NCBI GenBank assembly: GCA_903909505.1
Contig: CAIVVZ010000165.1
Location: 1-34,969 of the forward strand
DNA length: 34,969 nucleotides
Origin: an uncultured Desulfobacteraceae bacterium
GTDB lineage: Bacteria; Desulfobacterota; Desulfobacteria; Desulfobacterales; Desulfatirhabdiaceae
Direction of reading: 5' to 3'
In this document: piece after piece, positions 16,952 through 25,217 of the stretch
Layout: the number at the start of each line of letters is the position of its first letter
How positions within the stretch are numbered: the first letter of the stretch is position 1
The notes under the pieces: generated by a model
Told to the model about the DNA's origin: nothing
What the model saw: the letters and a program-made list of their open reading frames with translations, nothing else
Databases searched by the model: none
Program-made: the position numbers and the translations under genes

Positions 16952-17635
16952 TTGGGTAAGACGCGGATCCTCGTGGTTGACGATGAGGAAGATATCTCTG
17001 AACTCGTCAGGTATAATCTGGTTGCAGCCGGCTATGCCGTCATTCTGGCGGAATCCGGAGAAGAAGCTGTCCGGCTTGCCGGAAGAGAGCCTTTTGATCT
17101 GGTGGTTCTGGATCTGATGCTGCCGGGAATCAGCGGCATCGAGGTTGCCGGAATGCTCAAGGCCGATCCAAAGACTCTGAACATTCCCATTATCATGCTG
17201 ACCGCCAGGGGCGAAGAAGCCGATGTCGTTGCCGGGCTTGCGCTTGCCGATGATTATGTTACCAAACCTTTCAGCCCCAAAATCCTTGGCGCCAGAATCA
17301 GCGCGGTGCTTCGCCGTAAAAGCGATGTGTCGGAAAAAGACATCCTTTGCCGGGGCGATATCTCGATTGATCCGGGACGACGCAAGGTTGAAGTCAGCGG
17401 CGAACCGGTTGAGCTTTCCTTTTCGGAATTCCAGATTCTGGTGATGCTGTGCAAACGTCCGGGCTGGGTGTTTACCCGCTCCCAGATCGTGGATGCGGTC
17501 CGAGGGGACAACTATTCGGTGACCGAGCGCAGCGTGGATGTCCAGATTGCCGGACTTCGTAAAAAACTGGGATCCCGCGGACATTACATTGAAACCGTGC
17601 GTAGCGTGGGGTACCGGTTTAAGGAAATTCCATAG
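16952..17635 (+). CDS. phoB: PhoB/OmpR-family response regulator
   Basis: A 227-residue regulator. The receiver (~4-118) has the acidic DDEED start, acceptor D54 in LVVLDLMLPG, IIMLTARG and YVTKPFSP; one residue is missing in the usual GADDYV stretch (here ADDYV). The C-terminal winged helix (~130-225) has ELSFSEFQILVML, VFTRSQIVDAV and ERSVDVQIAGLRKKLG, the PhoB/OmpR DNA-binding pattern. It starts with TTG, with GGGAGG 5 nt upstream. No PhoR-type kinase is adjacent. It is probably the activator that reads the 11-bp TAAC repeats found at several promoters here, including one upstream of its own gene run, which would give autoregulation. That role is inferred from family and context. Confidence 0.85.
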   Translation: MGKTRILVVDDEEDISELVRYNLVAAGYAVILAESGEEAVRLAGREPFDLVVLDLMLPGISGIEVAGMLKADPKTLNIPIIMLTARGEEADVVAGLALADDYVTKPFSPKILGARISAVLRRKSDVSEKDILCRGDISIDPGRRKVEVSGEPVELSFSEFQILVMLCKRPGWVFTRSQIVDAVRGDNYSVTERSVDVQIAGLRKKLGSRGHYIETVRSVGYRFKEIP

Positions 17636-18034
17636 ATGAATCTGCGCTGCGAACGGTTTTTCAGATACACGGCTGTCGGTGGTTCAACGTTTCTGTTTGA
17701 TCTGTCACTGCTGTGGATTCTGATCGAGAAGTTTCTCGTTTATTATCTTCATGCCGCGGTATCCGGTTTTCTGGTCGCCGTGTCCGTGAACTATTTTTTA
17801 AGCAGAAGGTGGGTATTTAAAGGCTCGCAAAGAAGGCTTGCCGTGGGGTATCTGTACTTTCTAAAGACGGCCCTTGTCGGAGCCCTGGCGACCGGCTTTT
17901 TAATGTGGCTTTTCTGCACCACGACGCACGGACCCTACCTGCTGATCCGCATTATCATCGCCGCTATCATTGGAACGGTCAATTACCTGATCCATCTCTA
18001 CCTGAATTTCAGGGTGGCCGGACATGAGCTGTAA
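17636..18034 (+). CDS. GtrA-family membrane protein
   Basis: A 132-residue protein with four hydrophobic helices and GtrA-family features: RFFRYTAVGGSTFLFDLS at the N-terminus, VSVNYFLSRRWVF after the second helix, and GTVNYLIHLYLNFRV at the end. GtrA-like proteins are thought to move polyprenyl-phosphate-linked sugars across the membrane or assist cell-wall glycosylation. The ATG directly abuts the stop of the PhoB-type gene, so it is translationally coupled to it. With the GT4 fusion at the window start it hints at envelope sugar chemistry, but no direct link is visible. Confidence 0.85.
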   Translation: MNLRCERFFRYTAVGGSTFLFDLSLLWILIEKFLVYYLHAAVSGFLVAVSVNYFLSRRWVFKGSQRRLAVGYLYFLKTALVGALATGFLMWLFCTTTHGPYLLIRIIIAAIIGTVNYLIHLYLNFRVAGHEL

Positions 18035-18082
18035 AGCCCGAAACCGGTTCATGCATATCGGAAACCCGCACGCCACTGTTTT

Positions 18083-18135
18083 TAACAAAAAACAAACCTG
18101 TTTGTAACATCCCCCTAACAATCCCAGGCTAATAT
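18083..18135 (+). promoter_or_regulatory. Pho box promoter of the phn operon
   Basis: Tetrads TAAC 18083, AAAC 18094, TAAC 18105 and TAAC 18116 follow at exact 11-bp steps. TAATAT (18130-18135; five of six matches to TATAAT) begins 14 nt after the last tetrad start. It is the strongest -10 of the set and lies about 160 nt before the phnC ATG. It should make the phosphonate operon phosphate-repressible. Confidence 0.75.
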
Positions 18136-18294
18136 CATATCCACCTGAGAAACCCGGTTCGATATGTCAAAGCAAGTTTGTTTTTCAGGAACCTGTGTCT
18201 GGACAGCCCCGGATTCAGCAGGCGGGTTGCCTGCGCCGGACCCGGATGTGCAGCGGCATGGCAATTAAAATCGAATGACAGCGGAGGAAAAAGC

Positions 18295-19113
18295 ATGGGG
18301 CATATTCAAGCGGAAAACCTGACTTTAGGCTATGGCAGCAAAAAGGTCATTCAGGGCATAGACCTGAATATTCAGAAAGGAGAATTCCTGAGTATTATCG
18401 GCCCGTCCGGAGTCGGAAAATCAACGCTTCTGATGGGATTTAACGCGACCACTTCCATACTCGGCGGGCGTATGAATATCCTGGGGACCAACCTGGGTAC
18501 GATCCGATACACTGAGTTGAAGGCGCTTCGCGCCAAGATCGGCGTGATCTTTCAGGGATTCAACCTGGTATCCAGACTCAGTGTCCTTGACAATATCGCC
18601 AGCGGCATGCTGCACCGCAAGCCGCTGTTTTCGTCAATAATCAAGAAATACAGCGATCAGGAATATGAAGAAATCTACGAATACATGAAGGTTGTCGGTA
18701 TTGAGCAGGAGGCACTCAGCCGCTGCGACCGGCTTTCGGGCGGCCAGAAACAGCGGGTGGCGATCGCCAGGGCCATCGCCCAGCGCCCTGAGATCATCCT
18801 GGCCGATGAGCCGATCTCGTCGCTTGATCCGGTCAGTGCCCGCAGCGTACTGGAAACCCTCAAAAACGCCAATGGGAAATACGGCATCACCGTGGTGTCC
18901 AATCTTCACCAGCTTGACTATGCCCGGGAATTCTGCAGCCGGGTGATCGGCCTGAACGGGGGGCGGATCGTATATGACGGCCCACCTGACCAGCTCTGCG
19001 CTGCAACAGTTTCGCAGATTTATCATAAGGACCATCCTGATCATCACGACAACAATTGTTTTTCAAATCCATTTACCCCCGCCTCGCTCCCGCTTCCGAT
19101 GTGCCCGGTTTAG
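18295..19113 (+). CDS. phnC: Phosphonate ABC transporter ATP-binding protein
   Basis: A 272-residue ABC ATPase. Walker A GPSGVGKST, the Q-loop IFQGFNLV, signature LSGGQKQRVAIARAI, Walker B ILADEPISSLD and a switch His (NLHQLDYA) are all intact. The FQGFNLVSRLSVLDN and HQLDYAREFC stretches are typical of PhnC. It energises import of phosphonates through PhnE with the binding protein PhnD. ATG 18295 is chosen because GGAGGAAA (18283-18290) is just upstream; a longer frame to 18178 has no ribosome site. It is the first gene after the Pho box. Confidence 0.95.
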   Translation: MGHIQAENLTLGYGSKKVIQGIDLNIQKGEFLSIIGPSGVGKSTLLMGFNATTSILGGRMNILGTNLGTIRYTELKALRAKIGVIFQGFNLVSRLSVLDNIASGMLHRKPLFSSIIKKYSDQEYEEIYEYMKVVGIEQEALSRCDRLSGGQKQRVAIARAIAQRPEIILADEPISSLDPVSARSVLETLKNANGKYGITVVSNLHQLDYAREFCSRVIGLNGGRIVYDGPPDQLCAATVSQIYHKDHPDHHDNNCFSNPFTPASLPLPMCPV

Positions 19114-19208
19114 AGTGGCAATCCCCGGGAATCATTACCGGCGTTGGTATCAACTTAATTGGTAATTTCTTGTTCTATCTTTCACATCAAGCAAAAGGAG
19201 AAAATACG

Positions 19209-20078
19209 ATGAAAAAGCTTTTTAAAGCAGTTGCCACCCTTGCCCTGACGCTCTGTATGCCTATGGCCGCCCTGGCCGCGCCGCCCGACTGGCCGAAAGA
19301 ATTGAATTTCGGCCTGATTCCCACCGAATCGGCCGAAGGGATTACCGATCGATATGATGGTCTTGCCAAACACGTTGAAAAAAAACTCGGCATTCCGGTA
19401 AAAATGCATGTGGCTACGGACTATGCCGGGATGATTACCGCCATGCAGTTCAAGCACGAGGATGTGGCCTATTTCGGTCCGAAATCCTATGTGGAGGCGG
19501 CCGCGCGGGCCAATGCGGAAGCCTTTGTCATGGAGGTACTGGAAGACGGAACCATGGGCTACCACGGCCTGATCATTACCAAGATGGGTTCCGGCATCAA
19601 AAGTATGGAAGAGGCCAAAGGCAAGGTCTGGGCCTTTACCGATCCCAACTCCACCAGCGGCACGCTGGTTCCGACCGTCTATTTTTATAAAGTGATGAAG
19701 ATTGATCCGGAGAAGTATTTTTCCAAGGTGATTTATTCCGGCAGCCACGAGGCATCCATAATGGCGGTTAAAGCGGGCAAGGTCGACATTGCCTCCACCA
19801 ACGATCTGGATCTGGATCGTGGTGATGGCAAACAGTGGAATGCGGACAAGGATTTTCAGATACTCTGGACTTCCGCATTGATTCCAGGCTCCCCCATGGC
19901 CTATCGCAAGGATCTGCCGGAATCCCTGAAAAAAGCGCTCAAGGAAGCGTTTCTCTCCTACGATGACAAAGAAGGCTTGAAAAAGCTCAAACTCAAGGGA
20001 TTTGCCGCTACGGACGATAAAACCTACGATCCCATCCGCGATCAGATTGAAGTCAAAAAGCAGCTCGGAAACAAATAA
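19209..20078 (+). CDS. phnD: Phosphonate-binding periplasmic protein
   Basis: A 289-residue solute-binding protein with a signal peptide (MKKLFKAVATLALTLC..., cleavage likely after ALAA) and the PhnD-family body: LNFGLIPTESAEG, GPKSYVEAAARA, FTDPNSTSGTLVP (phosphonate oxygen contacts in this family) and VIYSGSHEASIMAV. It delivers phosphonates to PhnE/PhnC. AAAGGAG lies upstream of the ATG. A strong stem-loop directly follows the stop and may raise its transcript level above that of phnE. Confidence 0.95.
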   Translation: MKKLFKAVATLALTLCMPMAALAAPPDWPKELNFGLIPTESAEGITDRYDGLAKHVEKKLGIPVKMHVATDYAGMITAMQFKHEDVAYFGPKSYVEAAARANAEAFVMEVLEDGTMGYHGLIITKMGSGIKSMEEAKGKVWAFTDPNSTSGTLVPTVYFYKVMKIDPEKYFSKVIYSGSHEASIMAVKAGKVDIASTNDLDLDRGDGKQWNADKDFQILWTSALIPGSPMAYRKDLPESLKKALKEAFLSYDDKEGLKKLKLKGFAATDDKTYDPIRDQIEVKKQLGNK

Positions 20079-20087
20079 GTGCAATCC

Positions 20088-20124
20088 CCGCGGTCGGCAC
20101 TCTCGTGAGCCGACCGCGGTCCCT
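20088..20124 (+). terminator. Stem-loop between phnD and phnE
   Basis: A perfect 11-bp GC-rich stem (20088-20098 with 20109-20119) with a 10-nt loop, followed by TCCCTTTT. It begins 10 nt after the phnD stop. Because the operon continues, it is probably a partial terminator or 3'-end stabiliser that lets the binding protein be made in excess, as at other binding-protein genes. Confidence 0.65.
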
Positions 20125-20168
20125 TTTAGCCGGCAACAGACAACTCTTGCCATAGGAATTCTTAAGTT

Positions 20169-21026
20169 ATGCATCTCGATGAGATAAAGCGCCAGACCAA
20201 CCCATTCCATCCCTATAACATCATGGTCGCGGTCGTGAGTCTGATCATCTTGGCATGGTGCTGGCGCTCAACTGAAATGAGTGTCGGCGCATTATTGGAT
20301 GGTTGGGGCAATATGATCACCTATATTTCCGGAAACCCGGAGATCAGAGACAGTGGATTTTTCCCTCCCAGCTTGCATGGCCCCAAGCTCTTGAAATACC
20401 TTCTTTCCATGCTGGAGACGGTGCAGATGGCTGTTCTGGCGCTGATCCTCTCGGTGACAATTGCCTTTCCGGCCTCATTATTTGCTTCCAGGAACACGCT
20501 CAACATTATCATTCCCGGCAATCATGGGCCGGCGAGATTCCTGAAAAACGCAATCTACACTGCGGTCAGATTTTTTGCCAACCTCAGCCGATCCATCAAC
20601 GAGGTCATTTGGGCGCTGCTCTTTGTCTCCGCTGTAGGTCTGGGTCCCATGCCCGGCATCATGGCGCTTGGCATTCATACTTCCGGCGTTCTGATCAAGC
20701 TCTTCTCGGAGGGGATAGAGACGGTCCAGCAGGAGCCGATCGATGCCCTGACGGCTACCGGCGCCGGGTTTCTCAAGGTGATATGCTACGCAGTGATTCC
20801 TCAGATCACCCCGTTTTTTGTTTCCATGACCTTATATCGTCTGGAGTCGGATGTCCGCTCCGCAACGATTCTCGGTTTTACAGGCGCCGGCGGCATCGGG
20901 TGCTTCCTTTTTGATAAGCTGAGGGGCTACGAAAATCATGACGTCACCACAATCCTGATCATCATCGTGATTACCGTGGCCATTATCGACCGGATCAGCG
21001 CAGCCATCAGAACACACTACACGTAA
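20169..21026 (+). CDS. phnE: Phosphonate ABC transporter permease
   Basis: A 285-residue inner-membrane permease with about six helices. The family-typical segments are MLETVQMAVLALILSV, SRSINEVIWALLFVSAVGLGP, the EAA-loop region EGIETVQQEPIDALTATGAG and VRSATILGFTGAGGIG. It forms the membrane channel for PhnD-delivered phosphonates, driven by PhnC. The start has only a weak ribosome site (AGGA about 12 nt upstream). It is followed by a 161-bp gap that contains two TATCATG copies 12 bp apart but no clear Pho box. Confidence 0.93.
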   Translation: MHLDEIKRQTNPFHPYNIMVAVVSLIILAWCWRSTEMSVGALLDGWGNMITYISGNPEIRDSGFFPPSLHGPKLLKYLLSMLETVQMAVLALILSVTIAFPASLFASRNTLNIIIPGNHGPARFLKNAIYTAVRFFANLSRSINEVIWALLFVSAVGLGPMPGIMALGIHTSGVLIKLFSEGIETVQQEPIDALTATGAGFLKVICYAVIPQITPFFVSMTLYRLESDVRSATILGFTGAGGIGCFLFDKLRGYENHDVTTILIIIVITVAIIDRISAAIRTHYT

Positions 21027-21187
21027 ATCGATCCCATAATCTTTGGAATCTCCGGGCATATCATGGAGTTTATCATGTAGGCGGGCAATAGAAGTCAATC
21101 TGTATTCAATACTCTTGCTTTAAGCCCAACTTGAGCTGGACAACGGGAAGTATAAATTAGCAATTGTGATGAGAAATGTGGGGTAAG

Positions 21188-22309
21188 ATGCAACTGGATA
21201 AAGGAAGGAAAGCGATCATACTGATGCTGGACGGATTCGGCACCGAATACTTCCGGGCTTCGGACATGCCGGCGCTGAAAAAAATGGCGCAAGATGGTTT
21301 TTACCGGGAGGGCAAGGCGGTTTTTCCCACCCTGACCAACGCGAACAACATTTCCATCGTCTGCGGTTCTTTCCCGCAAACGCACGGGGTGACCACGAAC
21401 TGTTACCTGGACCCGATAACCGGAAAGCCCGCGTTTCTCGAAGATCCCGGCTTTCTCAAGAGCCCGACGCTGTTTGAAATGGCTGCAAGGCAGGGAATCC
21501 GCTCGGCCCTGGTAACCAGTAAGTCAAAAACCATCCGCATCCTGGGCGGCTCGGTGGAGGCCGGGCTGTCCGCGCAGGATGCCGATCCGGATACGATCCG
21601 GGATTTCGGTATCCCCCCCGATATTTATTCCATTGAGGTGAACGAATGGATCATGCGCTCCGGCATAAAAATTCTTCAGAGCCGGCCGGACATCGATATC
21701 CTGTATGTGCATACGACCGATTACCCGATGCACATGTGGGCGCCGGAAGAGGAACGTTCGCTTGACCACCTGTCAAGGCTGGATGGTCTGATCGGCGAAA
21801 TGGCGGACAGGTACCCGGATGCCGCTTTCCTGGTGACGGCGGATCATGGCATGAATCCCAAGAAGGAATGCCTGGACCTTGAAAAGATCCTTTGGGCGGC
21901 CGGCTTTCCGATCCGTGCGGCGATCTCCCCCGTTGCGGACCGGCTGGTAAAACATCATGGCGGGCATGGCGGCGTTTCCTACATTTACCTTGCGGACCGA
22001 TCCTGCCGGGATGAGATTCTGGACTTCCTGTCCGGACTGAAAGGCGTGGACACGGTCCTTCCTTCCGAGGAGGCGGCAACGTGCTACCGGCTGGACAGGG
22101 ACCGTATCGGCGATATCGTGGTGGGGGCGGACCCGGAGACCGTATTCGGTTCTCTTGAACAGGAAAGGACGGAATTGCATGACGGCTACCGGAACCACGG
22201 TTCCCGTTTCGAGCAGTCCATTCCGCTTATCGCCTGGAACGCCCGTCTGAGGGAGACAGACAGCATTCAATATAACCTGGACCTGACTCGGGCGCTTTTC
22301 TTCGAATAA
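21188..22309 (+). CDS. Phosphonoacetate hydrolase-like protein (alkaline phosphatase superfamily)
   Basis: A 373-residue metallo-hydrolase of the alkaline phosphatase/NPP superfamily. All residues expected for two zinc ions and a threonine nucleophile are visible: D15 (LMLDGFG), T50 (FPTLTNANNISIV), D178 and H182 (TTDYPMH), D219 and H220 (TADHGMN), and H337 (NHGSRF). The TNxNNxSIVxGxxPxxHG stretch is close to phosphonoacetate hydrolase (PhnA), which splits phosphonoacetate to acetate and Pi, so that is the leading assignment; a phosphodiesterase or other C-P hydrolase remains possible. ATG 21188 (GGGG 7 nt upstream) is chosen over 21176. It lies between phnE and phnG, 20 nt before a shortened paralogue. 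Confidence 0.8.
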   Translation: MQLDKGRKAIILMLDGFGTEYFRASDMPALKKMAQDGFYREGKAVFPTLTNANNISIVCGSFPQTHGVTTNCYLDPITGKPAFLEDPGFLKSPTLFEMAARQGIRSALVTSKSKTIRILGGSVEAGLSAQDADPDTIRDFGIPPDIYSIEVNEWIMRSGIKILQSRPDIDILYVHTTDYPMHMWAPEEERSLDHLSRLDGLIGEMADRYPDAAFLVTADHGMNPKKECLDLEKILWAAGFPIRAAISPVADRLVKHHGGHGGVSYIYLADRSCRDEILDFLSGLKGVDTVLPSEEAATCYRLDRDRIGDIVVGADPETVFGSLEQERTELHDGYRNHGSRFEQSIPLIAWNARLRETDSIQYNLDLTRALFFE

Positions 22310-22329
22310 ATATTTAAAGGATGAACAAT

Positions 22330-23097
22330 ATGGCGGCAAAGCAAAACCAGCGATTGGTGATCGGCATGATGGACGGCATGGGAATGCCGGTTTACCGGGC
22401 TTCCCGTATGCCGATATTAAATCGCATGGAAAGGGAAGGAAACCTGTTCCGTACTGTCCGGGGGATTTTCCCGAGCGTCACCAACGTGAATAATGTTTCA
22501 ATCGCCTGCGGAAGCTGGCCGGCGGAACACGGCATCACCGCAAACTCCTACTTTGACCCGGAACTCGGGCTGGCGGTTTATATGAACGATGCCCGTCTGA
22601 TTCGCGTCAAAACGGTATTCCAGAGGGCTGCCGAGTGGGGTATCAAATCGGCCCTGCTGACCAGCAAGAAGAAAACAGCCGAATTGTTCCGTTCCGGTAC
22701 GGAAATCTGTCTGGCCGCGGAAGCTCCGGACGCGGCATTTCTCTTCACGGCCGACCACGGAATGAACAACAAAAAAAGGGCTTACGATCTGGAAAAGGTC
22801 CGTGAAATCATCACCGGCCTTGAAGGGGTAGAGCGGGTCATGGATTCCGGGGACGCGGCGGAAGAATTTCATACCGATGCTTCCCGTATCGGCGATCTGG
22901 TGGTTTTCGGGGACATAGATACCATGTTCGGCCAGATGGACCATCCGATGGAGGCGTTGTCCGACACCTATCGTGCGCATGGTTCGATGCATGAAATGGA
23001 GCTGCCGCTGATCATCTATAATTATGACCCTCCCCTGCCTCGGCGGGAATTTTTCAATAACAACCTGGACCTGACCCGTTTCCTTTTCCGGGTCTGA
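22330..23097 (+). CDS. Shortened paralogue of the phosphonoacetate hydrolase-like protein
   Basis: A 255-residue relative of the preceding protein. It keeps D15, T51 (FPSVTNVNNVSIACG), D142/H143 (TADHGMN) and H217 (AHGSMHE), and the C-terminal NNLDLTRFLF. Relative to its neighbour it lacks about 80 residues just before PDAAFLFTADHGM, including the Asp and His of TTDYPMH, and about 39 residues after YDLEK. Both gaps keep the frame and flanks align closely, with no stop codon. One zinc site should therefore be broken, giving either a one-metal enzyme with changed activity, a partner subunit, or a dying copy. ATG 22330 is preferred to 22321 because AAAGG is 9 nt upstream. It is 20 nt before phnG. 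Confidence 0.75.
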   Translation: MAAKQNQRLVIGMMDGMGMPVYRASRMPILNRMEREGNLFRTVRGIFPSVTNVNNVSIACGSWPAEHGITANSYFDPELGLAVYMNDARLIRVKTVFQRAAEWGIKSALLTSKKKTAELFRSGTEICLAAEAPDAAFLFTADHGMNNKKRAYDLEKVREIITGLEGVERVMDSGDAAEEFHTDASRIGDLVVFGDIDTMFGQMDHPMEALSDTYRAHGSMHEMELPLIIYNYDPPLPRREFFNNNLDLTRFLFRV

Positions 23098-23117
23098 AAC
23101 AAAAAAGGTGAAACAAG

Positions 23118-23543
23118 ATGAGTCATGCTGATTTGACAGTTCTGATAAACACCATGGATGAGCAGCGGATTGAGAATGTACTGGCGTTATTTGCCGATGC
23201 GGAGTTGACGGTGAGCCGTCCGCCCCGCACCGGTCTGATGATGATGACCGTGAAAGACTGTTTTGAAACCGATTTTCACCTGGGAGAAGTCCTGATTACC
23301 GAGGCTCGCGTCCTCTTCCACGGCTGTGAGGGATTCGGCATGGTCCCGGGAGAGGCGCCCCGCAGGGCGCTGGCACGGGCAGCGGCGGACGCGGTTCTCC
23401 GTTGTCCCGAGGCAACTGAAATCCAGGATGATCTGCGGGTTTGCCTTGAGCAGGAAGAATCGATCCGGAAAACTCGGCTGGCGGAAAGCGCCGCCCTGAT
23501 TGCCGCCACAAAGGTAAATTTTGATCTGATGCCAGGAGCTTGA
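23118..23543 (+). CDS. phnG: C-P lyase core subunit PhnG
   Basis: A 141-residue protein matching PhnG: PRTGLMMMTVKDCFETDFHLGEV aligns with the family's conserved PxxGLVMxRxR...FxLGE region, and the C-terminal half is the expected helical stretch. PhnG joins PhnH, PhnI and PhnJ in the core complex and with PhnI supports transfer of phosphonate to ribose (displacing adenine from ATP). Similarity is weaker than for PhnI/PhnJ but the position directly before phnH is decisive. AAAAAAGGTG precedes the ATG. Its stop codon is 3 nt before the phnH start. Confidence 0.9.
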   Translation: MSHADLTVLINTMDEQRIENVLALFADAELTVSRPPRTGLMMMTVKDCFETDFHLGEVLITEARVLFHGCEGFGMVPGEAPRRALARAAADAVLRCPEATEIQDDLRVCLEQEESIRKTRLAESAALIAATKVNFDLMPGA

Positions 23544-23545
23544 GC

Positions 23546-24097
23546 ATGTACGAAAACAGAACCATACGCGATCACTTAACGTTCAGGGTGATCCTTCAGG
23601 GAATGAGCCATCCCGGCAAGGTGTTCCCAATGCCCGGTTTGCCAGAGAAAGGGTCTGCCGCTGTCGAACTTCTCGGTTGCCTGATGGACAACGAGGTCGG
23701 TTTTGCCGTTATCGGCGACACGGACCTCGAAACGGCGCTTGTCCGCCATACCGACAGCCGGCCGGTATTTCCCGAGGATGCGGACTACATTATCGTCAAA
23801 AATGGGACCACCCGGGGCAGGTTGACCAATTTCAAGCGGGGCAGCCTGGAGTATCCGGATACCGGGGCGACCATCCTCTATCTGGTGGAAGCATTGAGCG
23901 AAGCAACGGGCGTTGTCCTGTCAGGCCCTGGAGTCAACGGCACGGTCTCGCTGCGAATCACGGGACTCGATCCGAGTGAATTGAAACTGTTAAGGGAAGT
24001 GAACAGTGAATTTCCCCTGGGTGTGGACGCTATATTTCTGGACCAGAGCGGGAACATTGCCTGCATCCCGCGCTCGTCGTGTATCGGAGTAAGCTAA
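23546..24097 (+). CDS. phnH: C-P lyase core subunit PhnH
   Basis: A 183-residue PhnH, a core-complex subunit with a PLP-transferase-like fold lacking a cofactor. Diagnostic stretches are TFRVILQGMSHPGKVF near the N-terminus, GTTRGRLTNFKRGSLEYPD..GATILY in the centre, and VLSGPGVNG. ATG 23546 is chosen (AGGAG 7 nt upstream) over the TTG at 23540 that overlaps the phnG stop. PhnH in the complex contacts PhnI and PhnG and is required for C-P cleavage. Confidence 0.93.
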   Translation: MYENRTIRDHLTFRVILQGMSHPGKVFPMPGLPEKGSAAVELLGCLMDNEVGFAVIGDTDLETALVRHTDSRPVFPEDADYIIVKNGTTRGRLTNFKRGSLEYPDTGATILYLVEALSEATGVVLSGPGVNGTVSLRITGLDPSELKLLREVNSEFPLGVDAIFLDQSGNIACIPRSSCIGVS

Positions 24098-24098
24098 A

Positions 24099-25217
24099 AT
24101 GGGATATGTTGCGGTAAAAGGTGGCAATGAAGCGATTGAAAGGGCCTGTCAGCTCTTTGCCCATGAGCGGACAAAGGGAGCCTCCCCGCCGCTTGGGGTG
24201 GATCAGATCAAGGAACAGCTCTATCTGGCCGTCGATCGTGTGATGGGTGAAGGGTCGCTCTATGCGCCGGATTTGGCCGCCCTGGCCCTCAAACAGTCCG
24301 CCGGAGACACCTTCGAAGCCTCGTTTATGCTGCGCGCCTTTCGGGCCACCCAGCAGCGTCTGGGCTACTCACTGCCGGTCAGTACTGAAAAAATGCGGGT
24401 GGTGCGAAGGATTTCCTCCGCGTTCAAGGATATTCCCGGCGGGCAGGTTCTGGGGGCCACCAGCGATTACACCCTGCGGCTGCTGGATTTTGACCTGCTG
24501 AAAGATGACGCGGCGCGGCGGCGTGCTTTTCGTGAACGGATATTCAGCAACCTTCCCGCAGATGCGGAGATTCCCGACACCTTTCCCAAGGTGATCCGCA
24601 TCCTGCGCCGGGAAGGGTTGCTGGAAGAAACCCTGGTCGCGGCGCACCCTGAGAAGAGGGCGTTCGACATCACCCGCCAACCGCTCACCTTTCCGGCTTC
24701 CCGCAGCGCCAAGTTGCAGGCCCTGGCGCGGGGCGAGACCGGCGGGATGCTGGCGCTGGCCTATTCCAGCATGCGCGGCTATGGCAACATTCATCCGACC
24801 CTGGGTGAACTGCGCATCGGTTACCTGCCGCTCACCATGCCGCATCCGGTAACCGGTGAGCCTTATGTCGCGGGCGAAGTCAAGGTGACGGAAGCAGAGG
24901 TACTGGCCCGCATGCAGGGCAGCGACGGCATGCCGCGCTTCAGCCTGGGTTACGGGCTCTGTTTTGGCCAGAACGAGATCAAGGCGATCTCCATGGCCAT
25001 ACTGGATCGCTGTACCCGGACAGAAAAACCAGGCAGTCCGGCCGAGGATCAGGAGTTCGTCCTTTACCACATCGACGGCATTGAGGCGATGGGGTTCTGT
25101 AATCACTGGAAGCTGCCGCATTATGTGGATTTCCTATCCGATCTGGATCGACTCAGAAAAGCCCAGGATCTGGCCCGTGCCGGAAAAAGTCAGGAGGATG
25201 CCGATGCGGATGCATGA
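24099..25217 (+). CDS. phnI: C-P lyase core subunit PhnI
   Basis: A 372-residue PhnI. Typical features are MGYVAVKGGNEAIERA at the start, LMLRAFRATQQRLG-like SFMLRAFRATQQR, RRISSAFKDIPGGQVLGATSDYTLRLLDF, ALAYSSMRGYGNIHPTLGEL and the C-terminal LYHIDGIEAMGFCNHWKLPHYVDF. PhnI carries the nucleosidase activity that, with PhnG, PhnH and PhnL, links phosphonate to ribose-5-triphosphate. The gene starts 1 nt after the phnH stop and overlaps phnJ by 14 nt. Confidence 0.96.
   Translation: MGYVAVKGGNEAIERACQLFAHERTKGASPPLGVDQIKEQLYLAVDRVMGEGSLYAPDLAALALKQSAGDTFEASFMLRAFRATQQRLGYSLPVSTEKMRVVRRISSAFKDIPGGQVLGATSDYTLRLLDFDLLKDDAARRRAFRERIFSNLPADAEIPDTFPKVIRILRREGLLEETLVAAHPEKRAFDITRQPLTFPASRSAKLQALARGETGGMLALAYSSMRGYGNIHPTLGELRIGYLPLTMPHPVTGEPYVAGEVKVTEAEVLARMQGSDGMPRFSLGYGLCFGQNEIKAISMAILDRCTRTEKPGSPAEDQEFVLYHIDGIEAMGFCNHWKLPHYVDFLSDLDRLRKAQDLARAGKSQEDADADA

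Noticed and set aside
18178-18294. Extended N-terminus of PhnC
   Set aside because: The added residues are unlike any ABC ATPase and have no ribosome site, whereas GGAGGAAA precedes ATG 18295.
21059-21077. Two TATCATG copies upstream of the phosphonoacetate hydrolase-like gene
   Set aside because: Their period is 12 bp rather than 11 and no -10 follows at the expected place; two copies alone are weak evidence for an operator.
24964-25203. Extended N-terminus of PhnJ starting inside phnI
   Set aside because: The extra 80 residues do not resemble PhnJ; AGGAGG at 25192-25197 and alignment with E. coli PhnJ place the start at 25204.
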